DNA from: Anaerolineae bacterium
Lineage (GTDB): Bacteria > Chloroflexota > Anaerolineae > B4-G1 > DUEL01
Length of the DNA: 13,247 nucleotides
NCBI GenBank assembly: GCA_029932895.1
Contig: JAOZPF010000051.1
Span: 1-13,247, forward strand
Direction: 5' to 3'
Position 1 is the stretch's first letter; each line of letters opens with the position of its first letter. The notes under the pieces are model-generated. The model saw only the letters and a list, made by a program, of their open reading frames with translations. It was not told the DNA's origin and made no database searches. Both the position numbers and the translations under genes were made by a program. Positions 12,172 to 13,247 of the stretch are shown here, in pieces.

Positions 12172-13247
12172 TCAATGGTTGAAAAGTCGGTGGCGAACCC
12201 AAGCCAGGATGTGGAGGGGGTGACGGAGCCAGCGAACCCAGAACAAGGGCTGGGCACCGCCCAGCCCATAGTGCAGGCGCAGCCACCACTCGGAAGGGAA
12301 GAATGTATCGCGGAGGATGCGGGACACTCCCTTTTCGCGCTGCGCGGCCAACGAGGAGCGGGGCCAGCCCTGGAACTCGTCTCCCGCCCCACGCACCATA
12401 TGCTCCACGTCCACCCCGCCCCGTGCCAATAACTCCGGCGAGAGAGGGGTCACAAAGTGGATCAGCGAGAGGAGGTTGGGGACCACGGGGTACTGTTCTC
12501 CGACCCATTCCCAGTCGATGACAAAGCGCTCGGCAAAGCTGGCGATGTCGGCGATCCAGATCAGGCGAAGCGGCGTGAACACGTCGGCGTGGGTCACCAG
12601 ATGCTGACACAGGTGGTACATCATCTCCTCTCTGCCCAGTGTCCAGGCCGTGGGACCGCCTGTTCCCAGTTGGAACTCTGTCGCGCGCGCGGCTAGGTCG
12701 TCCAACCCTGTCGGGACCGCCGTCATCTCGCCGAACAGAGTGAGGTGGAGTTCGACGTGGACGGCTGCGCCGTCGATGAGACGCGTGGCCGCTTTCAGGT
12801 GCTTGGCTGGTATTCGGTCGGCAGCGGGCACGGGGGCCTGGAACCCCAGGTCGGCCAGCAGTGCTTGCGCCCGGCGGGCCTCCTCCCTGCCAACCAGCAG
12901 ATCGATGTCGTCCATCGGGCGCAGGCCCGGCTCCGGGTAGAGCAGGTGGCAGAGCGCCGCGCCCTTGAGGACCAGGACCCGCAGGCTGGCCTCCTGGTAC
13001 GCTGCCAGTATCTCGATCAGCGTTTGTGTCCTGGCCTCATTGGCCCGGCGATGACGCAGGTAAAGGCCCTGTAGGGCGCGCCTGGTCCGTTGGTCCAGGC
13101 GCACGCCGGCCTCCTTCAGGTGGACATAGAGGAGCGGGGCCAGGCGGTGCGTTTCCGCCTGGGCCAGGACTCGCTCCCAATCCTCTATTCCGCGCGCTTC
13201 CTGCGCCAGTTTCTGGTAGCGGGCATCGTCGCCCTCGGCACGGGCGT
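12172..13247 (-). CDS. Nucleotidyltransferase-family protein (NTP_transf_5 type), 5' end outside the window
   Basis: The frame is open from the stop at 12172 to the right edge of the window, so at least 358 residues are present and the true start lies beyond. A GTG at 13104 is not the start, because the upstream part still reads like the family (DWERVLAQAETHRLAPLLYVHL, a typical N-terminal helix pair). The key region is L-K-G-A-A-L-C-H-L-L-Y-P-E-P-G followed by M-D-D-I-D-L-L-V, the Asp-x-Asp metal motif of nucleotidyltransferase folds (MDDID at 12901-12915). The C-terminal part has a W/R-rich tail (HPLHILAWVRHRLFNH). Members occur in lasso-peptide and other RiPP clusters next to PqqD and HPr-kinase-like proteins, but what they transfer is mostly unknown. 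PqqD follows after 6 bases, so the two genes are coupled. Family fairly sure, substrate unknown. Confidence 0.8.
   Translation of the reverse strand, partial: ARAEGDDARYQKLAQEARGIEDWERVLAQAETHRLAPLLYVHLKEAGVRLDQRTRRALQGLYLRHRRANEARTQTLIEILAAYQEASLRVLVLKGAALCHLLYPEPGLRPMDDIDLLVGREEARRAQALLADLGFQAPVPAADRIPAKHLKAATRLIDGAAVHVELHLTLFGEMTAVPTGLDDLAARATEFQLGTGGPTAWTLGREEMMYHLCQHLVTHADVFTPLRLIWIADIASFAERFVIDWEWVGEQYPVVPNLLSLIHFVTPLSPELLARGGVDVEHMVRGAGDEFQGWPRSSLAAQREKGVSRILRDTFFPSEWWLRLHYGLGGAQPLFWVRWLRHPLHILAWVRHRLFNH

Noticed and set aside
1..13247. CRISPR array, tRNA or rRNA genes
   Set aside because: No regularly spaced direct repeats and no cloverleaf or rRNA-like stretch were noticed on reading either strand.

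Overview
The window is GC-rich bacterial DNA with tightly packed, translationally coupled genes. It most resembles a Chloroflexota genome, probably an Anaerolineae-like lineage. That guess rests on three things: a four-subunit 2-oxoacid:ferredoxin oxidoreductase, a Tat-exported protein whose signal ends in a W-(V)KP...LPAHA segment, and a GTAGGGGCGA-type intergenic palindrome. No rRNA, tRNA, CRISPR array or intact insertion sequence was seen. The taxonomic guess is inference from gene style, not from a marker gene.

Left part (1-1742, + strand). The window opens inside the 3' end of a PD-(D/E)xK nuclease gene, probably a type II restriction endonuclease, with visibly lower GC than its neighbours. 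Next come a biotin-protein ligase of the short BirA type and a stand-alone PPC/DUF296 domain protein. A short hairpin and a partial palindromic repeat lie between these last two genes.

Centre left (1752-5121, - strand). A five-gene operon reads leftward from a good sigma-70-like promoter near 5093-5121. It encodes a 2x[4Fe-4S] ferredoxin-like delta subunit, then the alpha, beta (TPP) and gamma subunits of a 2-oxoacid (probably 2-oxoglutarate) ferredoxin oxidoreductase, then a LOG/DprA-like nucleotide-binding protein. Three of the four junctions are 4-base ATGA overlaps. The remaining gap (alpha-beta) is 6 bases.

Centre right (5273-10406, + strand). A divergent promoter drives Hsp20, Lon protease, a single-domain response regulator and a fusion of a PHP phosphoesterase with an AlbA_2 (Schlafen-type) domain. 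Lon, the regulator and the fusion overlap by 4 bases each, and Hsp20-Lon are 18 bases apart. This looks like a proteostasis/stress operon with two unexpected partners. A perfect 15-bp-stem palindrome closes it, facing the convergent gene on the other side.

Right part (10426-13247, - strand). A cluster reads leftward: a nucleotidyltransferase-family protein (5' end outside the window), a PqqD-like peptide-binding protein, an HPr-kinase-like P-loop kinase, and, from its own promoter, a Tat-signal exported protein with two cysteines. PqqD + HprK-like kinase + nucleotidyltransferase is the accessory set seen in some RiPP (lasso-peptide-like) clusters, but no precursor peptide, cyclase or transporter is visible here.

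The best candidates for an under-described system are (i) Hsp20-Lon-receiver-PHP/AlbA_2 and (ii) nucleotidyltransferase-PqqD-HprK with the neighbouring Tat protein.
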